Assembly: GCF_008151785.1 (NCBI RefSeq)
Contig: NZ_CP036523.1
Span: forward strand, 558,001 to 622,000
Reading direction: 5' to 3'
DNA from: Peptacetobacter hiranonis
GTDB lineage: Bacteria; Bacillota; Clostridia; Peptostreptococcales; Peptostreptococcaceae
Length of the DNA: 64,000 nucleotides
Numbering within the stretch: position 1 is the first letter of the stretch; each line of letters starts with the position of its first letter. This document shows, piece by piece, positions 44,768 through 55,661 of the stretch. The position numbers and the translations under genes were made by a program. The notes under the pieces are model-generated. The model saw only the letters and a program-made list of their open reading frames with translations. It did no database searches and had not been told where the DNA came from.

Positions 44768-45970
44768 TTATATATTATTTTTAAATTTGTATTTACCTTT
44801 TCCATGACCGGAAACAGATTTAATAATACCAACATCTAATAAATTTGAAAGTAATCTAGAGCTAGCTGATGGTTTAAGACCTAGTAAATCCATAACCATA
44901 GATCTTCCAAATATTTCATCATATCCAAATCTATCAAATAATAATTGAATATGATTTAATGTTTTAGTAGAAAAGCTATCTATTTTTCTACTAAAGACAT
45001 ATTTGATATTATTTTCTATGTTATCAATATAAGTTTTTTTGTTTTTAATATCCATTTCTTTATTTTCAATATACGAATTTATAGATTGATTGTACAATTC
45101 TGCTTCTTTAATGTACGAATTTTCATCTTTAAAATTCAAATTATCATCCCAAAGTCCACTAATATGCATACTTCTATTATGTAGTTCATTTTTTTCATTT
45201 AAAAGAAGATTTCTCAAAAATATCTCCAAGTATTTAGTTGTTTCATGAACATTATTCTGTATATTTGTATAATTTGCACGAACAAGAGAATTTCTAAAAT
45301 ACCATGAATTCTCGGCAAATATATCATTTGTCACAGAAAAACCAAGAGTTCTCAAATACTTAATGAAAAACACAGCAGTTGTTCTAGTATTGCCCTCTCC
45401 AAATATGTGAATTTGCCATAACCTAGAAACAAAAACAGCAAGATGATGAATAGTTTCATCCATAGAAAGCCCTTTATAGCTGAAGTTTCTTTCTTGCTCA
45501 AAATCATACTCTAAGGTAGCTTTTAATTCTGACGCAGTACCATATGTCACACTAGCCCCATCTAATACCCACTCTTTTTTTGTAATATTATAATCTCTTA
45601 TCTTTCCAGCATATTTATATAAACCATTAAACAGTTTTCTGTGGATTGATATATACTCTGCAGGAGAGAAAGAAAATGCTGTTTCAGAAAGTAATTCTGC
45701 TATGCGAGCAGATACTTTATCAGCTTCCTCGGTACGTTCTTCATCAACTGAGTGGTCGGTTTTTTCTTCATAATATGAATCTATTAAATTTTGAGCTTCT
45801 TTTATGGAAATTTTCCCCTCAATATTATCTATAGCTTTATCTATTAAATATTTTGATGTTTTAAGTCCATCCACAGCTTGAAGACCAATGGCGGTGCTCC
45901 ATGCATAACCTTTGATAGCTTTAGAAGGCTCGGATGCTTTTATATATTCTTTAAATGGATCTGTCTTCAT
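44768..45970 (-). CDS. Fic domain protein with N-terminal antitoxin-like helices
   Basis: 400 residues. An N-terminal helical segment (AIGLQAVDGLKTSKYLIDKAIDNIEGKISIKEAQNLID, ~28-67) resembles the VbhA-type antitoxin helix fused to many Fic proteins. The Fic core contains HIFGEGNTRTTAV (~190), a variant of HPFxxGNGR in which the catalytic His is kept while Pro and the last Gly differ. A winged-helix-like C-terminus follows (RSMVMDLLGLKPSASSRLLSNLLDVGII). It would AMPylate proteins. The self-contained design suggests autoinhibition. Confidence 0.82.
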   Translation of the reverse strand: MKTDPFKEYIKASEPSKAIKGYAWSTAIGLQAVDGLKTSKYLIDKAIDNIEGKISIKEAQNLIDSYYEEKTDHSVDEERTEEADKVSARIAELLSETAFSFSPAEYISIHRKLFNGLYKYAGKIRDYNITKKEWVLDGASVTYGTASELKATLEYDFEQERNFSYKGLSMDETIHHLAVFVSRLWQIHIFGEGNTRTTAVFFIKYLRTLGFSVTNDIFAENSWYFRNSLVRANYTNIQNNVHETTKYLEIFLRNLLLNEKNELHNRSMHISGLWDDNLNFKDENSYIKEAELYNQSINSYIENKEMDIKNKKTYIDNIENNIKYVFSRKIDSFSTKTLNHIQLLFDRFGYDEIFGRSMVMDLLGLKPSASSRLLSNLLDVGIIKSVSGHGKGKYKFKNNI

Positions 45971-46096
45971 AATAACTACCTCTTCTTAAAATAATTGTAT
46001 CTAATATAATAATACTACATAATTACACATATTATACGAGAAAAATAGATGCAAAATAAAATACCAAGCGATAAATTAAGACACTATATAGCTATA

Positions 46097-46127
46097 CAAA
46101 AAAGGAAGTGGCTCACCACTTCCTACT
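46097..46127 (-). terminator. Terminator of the speD-speE cluster
   Basis: Minus strand AGGAAGTGG/CCACTTCCT then T6; lies beyond palindrome 8. Confidence 0.82.
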
Positions 46128-46138
46128 TAATTCTATTT

Positions 46139-46305
46139 ACTAAATATTGCCGAATAGAGAATGGTATGACCTAGTGCAATTCAACGACAATCTACAGACG
46201 CTTTCTTCTTTGTTATCGAACAAAGTTCGGATAAAAGAAAGCGTCGAAGCCTGTAGTGAATGTACTAGTCATACCTTCTCCTTCAAATTATTCCCAGTTG
46301 CGTAC
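46139..46305 (-). repeat. Gene-tail palindrome 8 (membrane speE)
   Basis: Minus strand: left arm 46305-46257 (coding end and GAAGGTATGACTAGTAC), core 46256-46185 beginning CTACAGGCTTCG and ending ATTGTCG with inner stem GACGCTTTC/GAAAGCGTC, right arm 46184-46139 inverted (GTCATACCATTC). Confidence 0.82.
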
Positions 46306-47790
46306 TGCCTTAGAGTAGTATGTTATCAACCGAGGTTTAGATAAAGAATTAATCTCAACCTCACCCTTAGGCATCTCATCCTTACCAAACTCAAACAGCG
46401 CATCTAAATTACTCTCATCCAAAAACCTAGTATCGACATCTATCTCAAAACTATCATCTAACTTCTTCTTAGAAGCTAGATTAAATCCCCAATCTCCAAA
46501 AGATGGAACCTGAAGATGGTATGGCTTAACATAAAACCCTTCGCTTTCCAGAGTATCATTAATACACCAAAAAGCATTAGCAGCATAATATGGACTAGTA
46601 GATTGAACTGTCATAATACCATCATCTGTAAGAGAATTGCTGCAAAGTCTATAAAAAACATTAGTATAAAGTTTATTTAAAGACTCATTATTTGGATCTG
46701 GCAAATCGACGATAATAACGTCAAATTTCTTATCTGTATTTTTTAGAAACTGATAAGCATCTTGATTAACGATAGTTAGCCTATTGCTGTTTAACGAATT
46801 TTTATTAAGTTCTTTTATTTGCTTATTTTCCCTACAAAGATTTACCATATCTTTGTCTAAATCAACAAGGGTAATACTTGGTTCTTTATATTTCAAAATT
46901 TCTCTAACAGCAAGGCCATCGCCACCACCCAAAATAAGAACATTATCTCTATTCTTTGCCTCAGACATTGGAACATGGACAAGAGCCTCGTGATATCTAT
47001 ATTCATCTGCTGAACTAAACTGTATATTTCCGTCTATAAACAGTCTTAAATCATCTTTGTGTTTAGTCATTACGATATGCTGATACTTTGTATGTTTTGA
47101 AAATATAACCCTATCTCTATATAAACCGTCCTCGACACGACTAGAAATATTATCTGAAAATAACATTCCAAGAAGCATAACAACAAATAAAATTACGACA
47201 GATATTCTATACACCTTTGGATTTATTAGCCTATCTGAATACTTAAAAATAATTAGAGTTGCGGCCAATGTGTTCATACAACCTATCAAAAATGATGTTG
47301 CAAAATATCCTAGATGTGGAAGCAGTATAATTGGAAAAGCTATTGATCCAACAAGTCCACCTATATAGTCAAAACTAAATATAGATGAAAGAGTAACCCT
47401 AAGATTTTCATTATCGTCTTCAATAATTCTAGTAAGTATTGGAATTTCTGCACCGACAAATGTACCTATCACTATTATCTCTATATACATAACAATCTGA
47501 TAGGTTTCTAAATATAAATTTGCGTAGAATAGGATTAAAGCAGAAGTACCACCGACTATTGCTACACCGATTTCTATAAATACAAACCAATTAAAAAGAT
47601 TGTTTTTCATATATTTAGAAATATAAGATCCAAGTCCCATTGCACACATATACAATCCAATTGTTATAGAGTATTGAAGAGTTGTGTCACCTATTAAATA
47701 AGAACTTACGGCACTTATTATAAGCTCATAGCATATTGAACATCCTGAAATAATAAGTGTCGTAAGCATTAAAAGTCTATATTTTTTCAT
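46288..47790 (-). CDS. speE: Membrane-bound polyamine aminopropyltransferase (spermidine synthase-like)
   Basis: 500 residues. About seven membrane helices (1-205) precede a cytosolic spermidine-synthase domain: FSSADEYRYHEALVHVP, VLILGGGDGLAVREIL, VDLDKDM, VIIVDLPDP. It likely transfers aminopropyl from decarboxylated SAM, which the cluster's SpeD makes. Start at ATG eight bases after TAGGAGA. Clustered with DUF350 and DUF4178 genes. Confidence 0.87.
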   Translation of the reverse strand: MKKYRLLMLTTLIISGCSICYELIISAVSSYLIGDTTLQYSITIGLYMCAMGLGSYISKYMKNNLFNWFVFIEIGVAIVGGTSALILFYANLYLETYQIVMYIEIIVIGTFVGAEIPILTRIIEDDNENLRVTLSSIFSFDYIGGLVGSIAFPIILLPHLGYFATSFLIGCMNTLAATLIIFKYSDRLINPKVYRISVVILFVVMLLGMLFSDNISSRVEDGLYRDRVIFSKHTKYQHIVMTKHKDDLRLFIDGNIQFSSADEYRYHEALVHVPMSEAKNRDNVLILGGGDGLAVREILKYKEPSITLVDLDKDMVNLCRENKQIKELNKNSLNSNRLTIVNQDAYQFLKNTDKKFDVIIVDLPDPNNESLNKLYTNVFYRLCSNSLTDDGIMTVQSTSPYYAANAFWCINDTLESEGFYVKPYHLQVPSFGDWGFNLASKKKLDDSFEIDVDTRFLDESNLDALFEFGKDEMPKGEVEINSLSKPRLITYYSKAVRNWE

Positions 47791-47804
47791 CAATTAATCT
47801 CCTA

Positions 47805-48236
47805 TTAACTGATAACACCGCTGATTACTAGTGCAAGTCCGATAAAGATACCGAACATCATAAGACCTGCAGCTACATTTCCGTTTCCAATTTCTTCGTT
47901 TAGGTTGTAGCGTTTATTAAATAGACTAACAACTACATATCCTAGCATTAAAAATGCTACACCTAAAACAAAGTAAAGAGAAGTATTTAATATGCCAGAT
48001 GCTAAAGTTTCGCTGACAGCTTCTGCAGATGGTGACATAATTGCTGTGCGAAGAATAAGACCTATAGCTATAAATGAACCAGCGCTAAGCCAGCCAACAG
48101 CTTGATTTCCCTTTTTAATTTCTGTAGGAAAATGACAAGGAACTACTAAATCTAAAAGGAAGTTGCCAAGCATCATAAATACTATTCCAAGTATCGAATA
48201 TATTGCAATATTAGTGATTTCTGTTAAAAAAGCCAT
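47805..48236 (-). CDS. DUF350 (UPF0719) membrane protein
   Basis: 143 residues, four membrane helices arranged as two similar halves (LGIVFMMLGNFLLDLVVPCHF and LGVAFLMLGYVVVSLFNKRY). DUF350 proteins co-occur with polyamine and stress genes. Fourteen bases separate it from speE. Function unknown, probably membrane stress or transport. Confidence 0.85.
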   Translation of the reverse strand: MAFLTEITNIAIYSILGIVFMMLGNFLLDLVVPCHFPTEIKKGNQAVGWLSAGSFIAIGLILRTAIMSPSAEAVSETLASGILNTSLYFVLGVAFLMLGYVVVSLFNKRYNLNEEIGNGNVAAGLMMFGIFIGLALVISGVIS

Positions 48237-48260
48237 ATTTTTAATCTCCTTTTTAAAAAA

Positions 48261-49355
48261 TTATTTTCCGCTACTCAATCCACCACCAGAAGATGTTCTT
48301 GAGTTTACACTGTTTCTTTTTATACTATCTGAGTATGAATCGTATTGATCAAACATATCTGTATCCAATCTTTCTCCATTGTAGTTTTCATAAGGAGAAT
48401 GATGTCTTCTGTACCTTCTAGCATCTCCTAAATATGCAGCAGAGTAGTAGTATCTTCTGTAATAACTATGGGTATGTGCAGATGAGTGATAAGGTTCTTT
48501 ATCTGAAGTATAGGCGTATTTTCTATTTGAAATCTGTACAAGAACCTCATTTGATACAGATATATATACCATGCAGTATTCATCTTCAGTTAGGATTGCA
48601 ATGCTTTCACTTCCTGGAGTTTTGTCTTCTTCTACATCTAAAACATTGCCATCAACAGATTCAATAATAGTCATTACTGTATCTTCCTTAGAAAGTGATG
48701 ATTCGTACACATCTGCCTTTTCTCCATCATTTCCTGTAATTGAGGTAACATAAGTGAATTGGTTAGATTTTTTTAAGAATTTTGCAATAGACTTTCCTCC
48801 AACCATATTTCCTATAAAGCCTATAGCAAATACAAGTAGCATAGCTATTCCTATTACAAAGAAAGGATTGATTCTCTTTTTACCATTTCTAGAAGAAGCA
48901 GAGGGATTATATGAATTTGTTGAAAAGTTGCTTGCATCTGATGTATTTGCAAAACAGATTTCATTTTTATCTAGGTAATAACCTCTAGAAAATTCTTTTA
49001 TATCGTCCCATTGCTCAACAGATATAATATTTTCTTCTGTTCTATCCTCGTATTCACAAAATGATGCACTATCACCAACGACAACATCTACATCTCCAGA
49101 AACACTTACAACTTCCCGTATTCCTTTATCTACTTGATGATACCCGTCTAGTGAAAGTTCCCCAGCAGTCCAAGAAATAGAGTATTCTCTATACTTATCA
49201 TCTATACTCAGCCACCGCTCACCAGGTCCAAATCTTTCAAGAAGTCTATACTCAAACCAGGTACAGTTATCCGAATAATTTCTAAACTGGATTTTTCCAA
49301 GAACCTCGTAGATTACTTCATCTACCTTTAAAAATTGACCGACATTATATTCCAC
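48261..49355 (-). CDS. DUF4178 protein with one membrane helix
   Basis: 364 residues. The N-terminal DUF4178 beta-rich domain (~1-135: NYSDNCTWFEYRLLERFGPGERWLSID) is followed by a membrane helix (NPFFVIGIAMLLVFAIGFIG, ~175) and a second domain, ending in a Tyr/His/Ser-rich tail (HSSAHTHSYYRRYYYSA). GTG start chosen because it follows the speD stop by one base and GGAGG lies eight bases upstream, giving translational coupling. Confidence 0.75.
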   Translation of the reverse strand: MEYNVGQFLKVDEVIYEVLGKIQFRNYSDNCTWFEYRLLERFGPGERWLSIDDKYREYSISWTAGELSLDGYHQVDKGIREVVSVSGDVDVVVGDSASFCEYEDRTEENIISVEQWDDIKEFSRGYYLDKNEICFANTSDASNFSTNSYNPSASSRNGKKRINPFFVIGIAMLLVFAIGFIGNMVGGKSIAKFLKKSNQFTYVTSITGNDGEKADVYESSLSKEDTVMTIIESVDGNVLDVEEDKTPGSESIAILTEDEYCMVYISVSNEVLVQISNRKYAYTSDKEPYHSSAHTHSYYRRYYYSAAYLGDARRYRRHHSPYENYNGERLDTDMFDQYDSYSDSIKRNSVNSRTSSGGGLSSGK

Positions 49356-49356
49356 A

Positions 49357-49701
49357 TTATGCACCTCCTTTAATATCTCTATTAAATCTATTTTGTTTAA
49401 TTGATTTCGCCTCAAAAGCATTTTTTAGAAATTCTCCAATAGAATCGGGAATTTTTTTATCACAAGAAAAAATATCTATCGCAGCATATCCATACTCTGG
49501 CCAAGTGTGAATTGAAAAGTGTGAGGTAGAAATAACTGCGATGTAAGTTATTCCTATTGGGGAAAATTTATGGCTACATTCTTCTACTATATATGCCCCT
49601 ATATCAGAAATAGCCTTATGTGCAATTTCTGTGACAAGCTCTAAATCATCTATCTTATTTTTATTACAATCGTACAAATCTAAAAATAATTGATACGCCA
49701 T
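49357..49701 (-). CDS. speD: S-adenosylmethionine decarboxylase proenzyme
   Basis: 114 residues, bacterial short SpeD type. The self-cleavage Ser lies in ISTSHFSIHTWPEYGYAAIDIFSC. It makes decarboxylated SAM for the SpeE-like enzyme downstream. First gene of the four-gene cluster; GAAAGGAG ribosome site. Confidence 0.93.
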   Translation of the reverse strand: MAYQLFLDLYDCNKNKIDDLELVTEIAHKAISDIGAYIVEECSHKFSPIGITYIAVISTSHFSIHTWPEYGYAAIDIFSCDKKIPDSIGEFLKNAFEAKSIKQNRFNRDIKGGA

Positions 49702-50954
49702 CTATTTCTCCTTTCAAAAATAAAATACAAAAATTTTAAATATTATAAATATTATAACATAGGAATTATACTAGGTTAATTGAAATATCAAATTTATATA
49801 AGCCTTAGTTTAACTAGATTGATAATAATCAATTATAGAACAGATTTATGCATATATAAAAAAATTGAATAAAAACTCATTACAAAATTCATTGATTTTT
49901 ATACAGAAATTCAAGCTTTTGCTATATAATATAATTATGAATGTTAAATAATTGGAAAAATGTTGGGTATTAATAAAAAACGGATATATAGAATATTTTA
50001 AGAAAGAGTGGGCTATATTATGAATTTCAAAAATACTTTGGAGTTAAATCAGTCTCAAAAGCTGATTTTAACTACACAGCTAAAGCAATCTCTCGCAATC
50101 CTTAATATGAGTAGACTAGAAGTAGAAGAAGAAATCAGAAAGGAGTCTGAGAGTAATCCGCTTTTAGAAGCTGAAAAAAATGAAGAAGGAATAGATTGGG
50201 AAAAATATATAAAGCATATGGAGTCTATCAATATTAGACAGGACAAAAATGATGCACCGTACAGTTCTGAGAATGCTGTCGATTTTGAAAATATGATAAG
50301 AAGTACCAGTAATCTATATGATTATTTAATAGATGAGTTAAAATACTTTAAGCTTACATTTGAGGAAAAAAGAATTTGTAAATATATAATAGATAGTTTG
50401 GATGAGGACGGATACCTTAGAATAAACGATAAGGAAATTTACGACGCGTTGAGAGTAGATGCTAGTCTTTTTAGAAGATGTTTGGATATAGTTCAGCAGC
50501 TAGATCCACCAGGAATAGGAGCGAGAAATATTTCTGAGTGCTTAATACTTCAGCTTGAGAGAATGGGGATTTCAAATAATATAGTTGAAAATATAATTAT
50601 GAATGACTTGGAGCTTATTGGAAGAAATAAGCTGAAAGATATAGCTAAGAAGTATAAGATAAGTATAGAGAAATGTAAGGAAGCTATTGAAATTATAAGA
50701 CACCTAGATCCTAAGCCAGGAAGAGCTTGTTCAAATGATAAGTGTGTTTATGTACAGCCTGATGTTATTGTAGATAAGATTGATGGGAAATACATTGTAC
50801 ATACAAATGAAAAGGATGTATACAATATAAAGATAAATGATTTTTATCGGAATATGATGACAGATAAGGATTCTGACAAAGAAGCTAAGGAATTTATAAA
50901 GGATAGGCTAAATTCTAAAATGGTCCCTATGTCAAGGACATATATAAAAAAGTC

Positions 50955-52277
50955 TTAAGCAGCAAGCAGCTGACTTCTATATTGAATAGGAGTCAGCTGT
51001 TTTAAATTCCACTGACAACGATCATTATTATAATAATCCATATAATCATCTATTAAACTTTTTAACTCTTCAAATGTATTGCAACTTTTATAATCTATTT
51101 CATCTTTCATATGACCAAAGAATGACTCCTGCGGAGCATTGTCCCAACAATTACCTTTTCTAGACATAGATTGACCTAAATTATATTTTTTTAACAAGTT
51201 CTGAAAAATAGTACTTGTATAATGAACTCCTTGATCAGAATGAATAAATGCATCTTTATGTAATTTGTCTGAATTTGATAACATGAGATTGTTAATAGTT
51301 GAAATAACAATATCCATTTTTAAATTCTTCGATAAATGATACGATAAAATTTCATTCGTAGAAGAATCTTTTACAGTTGATAAATATGCTGTTTTCCCAT
51401 TGCCGTACGGCATATACGTAATATCAGTTAAAAGTACTTTTCCTGGTATACCTTGTTTAAATTCTCTATTCAATTTATTAGGAACTGTGTGATGTTCTTT
51501 TCTTGCTTTTCCCATACGTTTAGCTGGATTTGACTCGCGAATAGGACATTTAATTCCATATTTTTTCATTATTCTTTGAATTTTTTTTCTGTTAAATATT
51601 ATATTAAATTTACTTTTTAAAATCATTTTTATTGAACGAGAACCTTTTTTGTATCCTCTGAACTTATATGCTTTAAGAATTATTTCTTTTGCTTCTAAAT
51701 CCTTTTCTTCTTGTTTGCTTATTACATTCTTGTTTTTTAAATAGTTATAAAATCCAGATCTAGATACTCCTGCAACAATACATAGATGTTTTATCATTTT
51801 TTTTAAACAATATTTATTTATTACATCATTAATTAATTTGAATATTTTCACCGAAGGTAGCTTATTATTCATCACCTGCCTTTCTTCGAAGTCTAGCTTT
51901 TTTACTAGTTCTAGCTCTGCTTTAAGATATGCTATTTCAGCATCCTTCTTATCTATTATCTCTTTATCTGTTAATTTTCTTTTTCTTGGTCTTCCAGAAT
52001 TATTAACTCTAGAATCATCTAGTCCCAAAATACCATTTTCTTTATATGACTTTCTCCATCGCTCGCTAGCGCATTTAATACGTTTTGCACCTATGATGTT
52101 AGTGTCAAAACCTGCTTCTTTAAATATCTGTGTTGGATTTTTTCCCTTATTGTATTCTGTTATGAAATGTATTTTAAATTCATTTGTATATGTTATTGAT
52201 TTACAGCTTACATTCTTTACAAATGGATTTTTTGATAGCTCTAATGTTTCTTCTTTACTAAATTGTTTTTTACTCAT
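50955..52277 (-). CDS. IS3-family transposase (fused single frame)
   Basis: 440 residues. An N-terminal helix-turn-helix and leucine-rich linker (KDAEIAYLKAELELVKKL) are followed by the DDE integrase core: D in LLTDITYMPYG, D in IHSDQGVHYTS, E in NAPQESFFGHMKDE. Unlike many IS3 members, orfA and orfB are one frame with no slippery site needed. The frame is intact, so the element may be mobile and excision could restore rpoN. Confidence 0.93.
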   Translation of the reverse strand: MSKKQFSKEETLELSKNPFVKNVSCKSITYTNEFKIHFITEYNKGKNPTQIFKEAGFDTNIIGAKRIKCASERWRKSYKENGILGLDDSRVNNSGRPRKRKLTDKEIIDKKDAEIAYLKAELELVKKLDFEERQVMNNKLPSVKIFKLINDVINKYCLKKMIKHLCIVAGVSRSGFYNYLKNKNVISKQEEKDLEAKEIILKAYKFRGYKKGSRSIKMILKSKFNIIFNRKKIQRIMKKYGIKCPIRESNPAKRMGKARKEHHTVPNKLNREFKQGIPGKVLLTDITYMPYGNGKTAYLSTVKDSSTNEILSYHLSKNLKMDIVISTINNLMLSNSDKLHKDAFIHSDQGVHYTSTIFQNLLKKYNLGQSMSRKGNCWDNAPQESFFGHMKDEIDYKSCNTFEELKSLIDDYMDYYNNDRCQWNLKQLTPIQYRSQLLAA

Positions 52278-52380
52278 AAATTACTCACCTCTATATTAAA
52301 ATTATACAAAAAAAGAACCTATAGATGAAACACCTTTTTACAAGTGTCCATTCTATAGGTTCCATTTTATTCTGCAGCGA
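50955..52380 (-). mobile_element. IS3-family insertion sequence inside rpoN
   Basis: A transposase gene nearly fills it. A short duplicated CT flanks it. At the right end, GAACCTATAG/CTATAGGTTC forms a hairpin followed by T7 on the minus strand, which blocks transcription entering the element. The left end has an AGCTGACT../..AGTCAGCT hairpin. Exact terminal bases are uncertain by a few nucleotides. Confidence 0.85.
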
Positions 52381-52863
52381 CTCTTATTAAAAATATAGAG
52401 AGTAGAAAGAGCACAATTTTGAGAATTGCAGAGGCTATTATAGATGAGCAGCAGGAGTTTATCCAAAAAGGTGAAAAATATATCAAACCTATGAAGATGA
52501 AAGACATTGCAGATAAGCTTGAGATTCACGAATCTACTGTCAGTAGAGGGGTGAATGGAAAGTATATGCTTACTCCATTTGGGCTTTATGAGTTTAAATT
52601 CTTCTTCAATGCAGCTCTAGAAACTGATAATTCATCAGACGGAGCATCTAGTGCGGGAATTAAGAGGGATATTAAAGACATAATAGATGGAGAAAATAAG
52701 AAAAAACCTCTTAGCGACGATGCTATTTCTAAGATGTTAAAAGAAAAAGGCGTGAGTGTGGCTAGAAGAACTGTTGCAAAATACAGAGAAGAACTTGGAA
52801 TACCGTCTTCAAGTAGAAGAAAAGAATTCTAATATTAGAAATATAAAATTAAAAAATAGAGAG

Positions 52864-52920
52864 ATTAAACCTCGTATGTTGATTAGATAAAAAATCAATG
52901 TACGAGGTTTTATTTTTTGT
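52864..52920 (+). terminator. rpoN terminator
   Basis: AAACCTCGTA..TTGATT / AATCAA..TACGAGGTTT then a T-rich tract. Confidence 0.85.
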
Positions 52921-53185
52921 AAAATAAATACAATTATTTGTATTGAAATGAAATAATAAAATGGATAAAATTCTTATAGAGGGTCAAATTTGCTCCCACA
53001 ATATTGTATAGATTATATAAAAAATACTATTAAATTTTGGTTAAAAAATTTGAATCAATTTGAGGAAAAAATTGGGAAAAATTTAGGGAAAACGGTTTGA
53101 ATAAACGTTAAAATTCTAATATTTTTGATATATCGTTTTCTTTTGCAAAAAAACAAAAAACTTTTAATAATTTTCAAAAAAAGTA

Positions 53186-53214
53186 TTGAAATATTGGAGC
53201 AAATCTTATACAAT
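53186..53214 (+). promoter_or_regulatory. Promoter of the cggR-glycolysis operon
   Basis: TTGAAA (53186-53191) -17 bp- TACAAT (53209-53214). Confidence 0.75.
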
Positions 53215-53227
53215 AAAATTAACTTGT

Positions 53228-53262
53228 GGGACTGAAATAAACATAGGGGACAAAAAAAGTCC
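53228..53262 (+). promoter_or_regulatory. Putative CggR operator
   Basis: Two GGGAC half-sites 19 bases apart (53228 and 53247), the second followed by AGTCCC, just downstream of the promoter. The arrangement recalls the tandem CGGGAC-N6-TGTC operator of Bacillus CggR. Confidence 0.6.
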
Positions 53263-53289
53263 CAATCAGAAAAGCAAGAAGGAGTAATT

Positions 53290-54312
53290 ATGAGAAAGTT
53301 GATAGAGATACAGAAAAAGCTCATCCCACATGCGATAGAGCTTATGGAAAGAAGATATATAATACTCAGACAAATATCTGTTAGTCAGCCAATTGGAAGA
53401 AGAACTCTTTCAAATCGCTTAGGAATAAGTGAGAGGGTTGCAAGAACAGAGACAGAATTTTTAAAAGAGCAAGGTCTGATAAATGTAGCTGTATCAGGAA
53501 TGACTGTAACAGAAGAAGGAGAAGAACTTCTTAAAAAATTAAAAGATGTTATGGTCGATATAATGGGTATAACAAACCTTCAGGAACAGGTTAGAGAAAA
53601 GCTTGGAATTAAGAAAGTTGTAGTTGTCCCAAGAAACTGTGAAGATGATGAAACAGTTTTAAGAGATGTAGCTAAGGAAGGTTCAGAGTACTTCTTAAGT
53701 GTATTAAAAGATGGAGATAAGGTAGCAATAACTGGTGGAACAACGATGCTAGAATTTGCGGATTCTGTGAAAACAGAAAAGAAATTCGAAGATTCATTAG
53801 TAGTTCCTGCTAGAGGAAGTGTTGGGACAGAGGTTGAAACTCAGTCAAACAGCATAACAGCTAGATTAGGAAAAAACATCCATTCAGATTATGAACTACT
53901 TCATATCCCAGATGAGCTTGGAGAAGATGCTATGAGAACTTTAGCACAGATTCCAGATATAAGAAGAACATTAAAGCATATAACAGAAACTGATATATTA
54001 GTTTTTAGTGTAGGAAGAGCTGATGTGATGGCAGAGAGAAGACATCTTGATGAAAATCTTAAAAAAGAGATTCTTGATAGCAATGCAGTCGGTGAAGCTT
54101 TTGGTTATTACTTCGATAAAGATGGAAATGTGGTACACAGACTTAGCACAGTAGGTATAGATCTTGATACCTACTCAAAAGTTAAAGAGAATATTTTGAT
54201 ATTCGCCGGAGTCGAAAAAGTAGAGGCTTTTATGGCAATATCTGAAATAAACAAGAACTTAGTTCTTATAACAGATGAGCTTAGTGCTCAGAAAATACTT
54301 GAATATAAATAA
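53290..54312 (+). CDS. cggR: CggR, central glycolytic genes regulator
   Basis: 340 residues. N-terminal winged helix (VSQPIGRRTLSNRLGISERVARTETEFLKEQGLI), then a SorC-type sugar-phosphate-binding domain (VAITGGTTMLEFADSV, VPARGSVG). It represses the gap operon and is released by fructose-1,6-bisphosphate in Bacillus. AAGGAG ribosome site; first gene of the glycolytic operon. Confidence 0.92.
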   Translation: MRKLIEIQKKLIPHAIELMERRYIILRQISVSQPIGRRTLSNRLGISERVARTETEFLKEQGLINVAVSGMTVTEEGEELLKKLKDVMVDIMGITNLQEQVREKLGIKKVVVVPRNCEDDETVLRDVAKEGSEYFLSVLKDGDKVAITGGTTMLEFADSVKTEKKFEDSLVVPARGSVGTEVETQSNSITARLGKNIHSDYELLHIPDELGEDAMRTLAQIPDIRRTLKHITETDILVFSVGRADVMAERRHLDENLKKEILDSNAVGEAFGYYFDKDGNVVHRLSTVGIDLDTYSKVKENILIFAGVEKVEAFMAISEINKNLVLITDELSAQKILEYK

Positions 54313-54352
54313 GTATATAATTACGGTAAAGCCGCAAAAATAAAATTTTTAA

Positions 54353-55381
<1,029 letters not shown>

Positions 55382-55493
55382 TTTAAAATTGTTAACCTAT
55401 ATACACTTTATAATATAAAACTTGAATACATTTAAACCTTAATATGATGTATGTACCCCCATACATACAGAGTTATTAATGTACTTCAGACGA

Positions 55494-55542
55494 AAAAAGT
55501 CCTAGTTTGTAGTTTTGTTACTGCGGACTCGGGCTTTTTTTG
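55494..55542 (+). terminator. Terminator between gap and pgk
   Basis: AAAGTCCTAGTTTGTAG / CTGCGGACTCGGGCTTT stem with G-T pairs, then T7. Partial termination would let gap be expressed above pgk-tpi-gpmI. Confidence 0.78.
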
Positions 55543-55661
55543 TAAATACGGAAAATAGAAATAATGTACATAAAATATAAATAATATGGTATATTTATAA
55601 TAGGGAAGTGTGATTAAGTCATACTTTTAAAAAATACTTCAAATAAAAGGAGAAATTACTT

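Larger units (their letters stand above)
50020..52832 (+). pseudogene. rpoN: rpoN (sigma-54) interrupted by an IS3-family element
   Basis: The first part (50020-50954) encodes the Gln-rich activator-binding N-terminus (NQSQKLILTTQLKQSLAILNM) and the core-binding domain, ending RTYIKKS. The remainder resumes at ~52381 as LIKNIESRKSTILRIAEAI, continues through the helix-turn-helix (HESTVSRGVNGKYMLTP) and ends with the RpoN box ARRTVAKYREELG. Joining the two parts at a duplicated CT restores one uninterrupted frame. As it stands, no product has both core-binding and DNA-binding parts. Confidence 0.9.
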
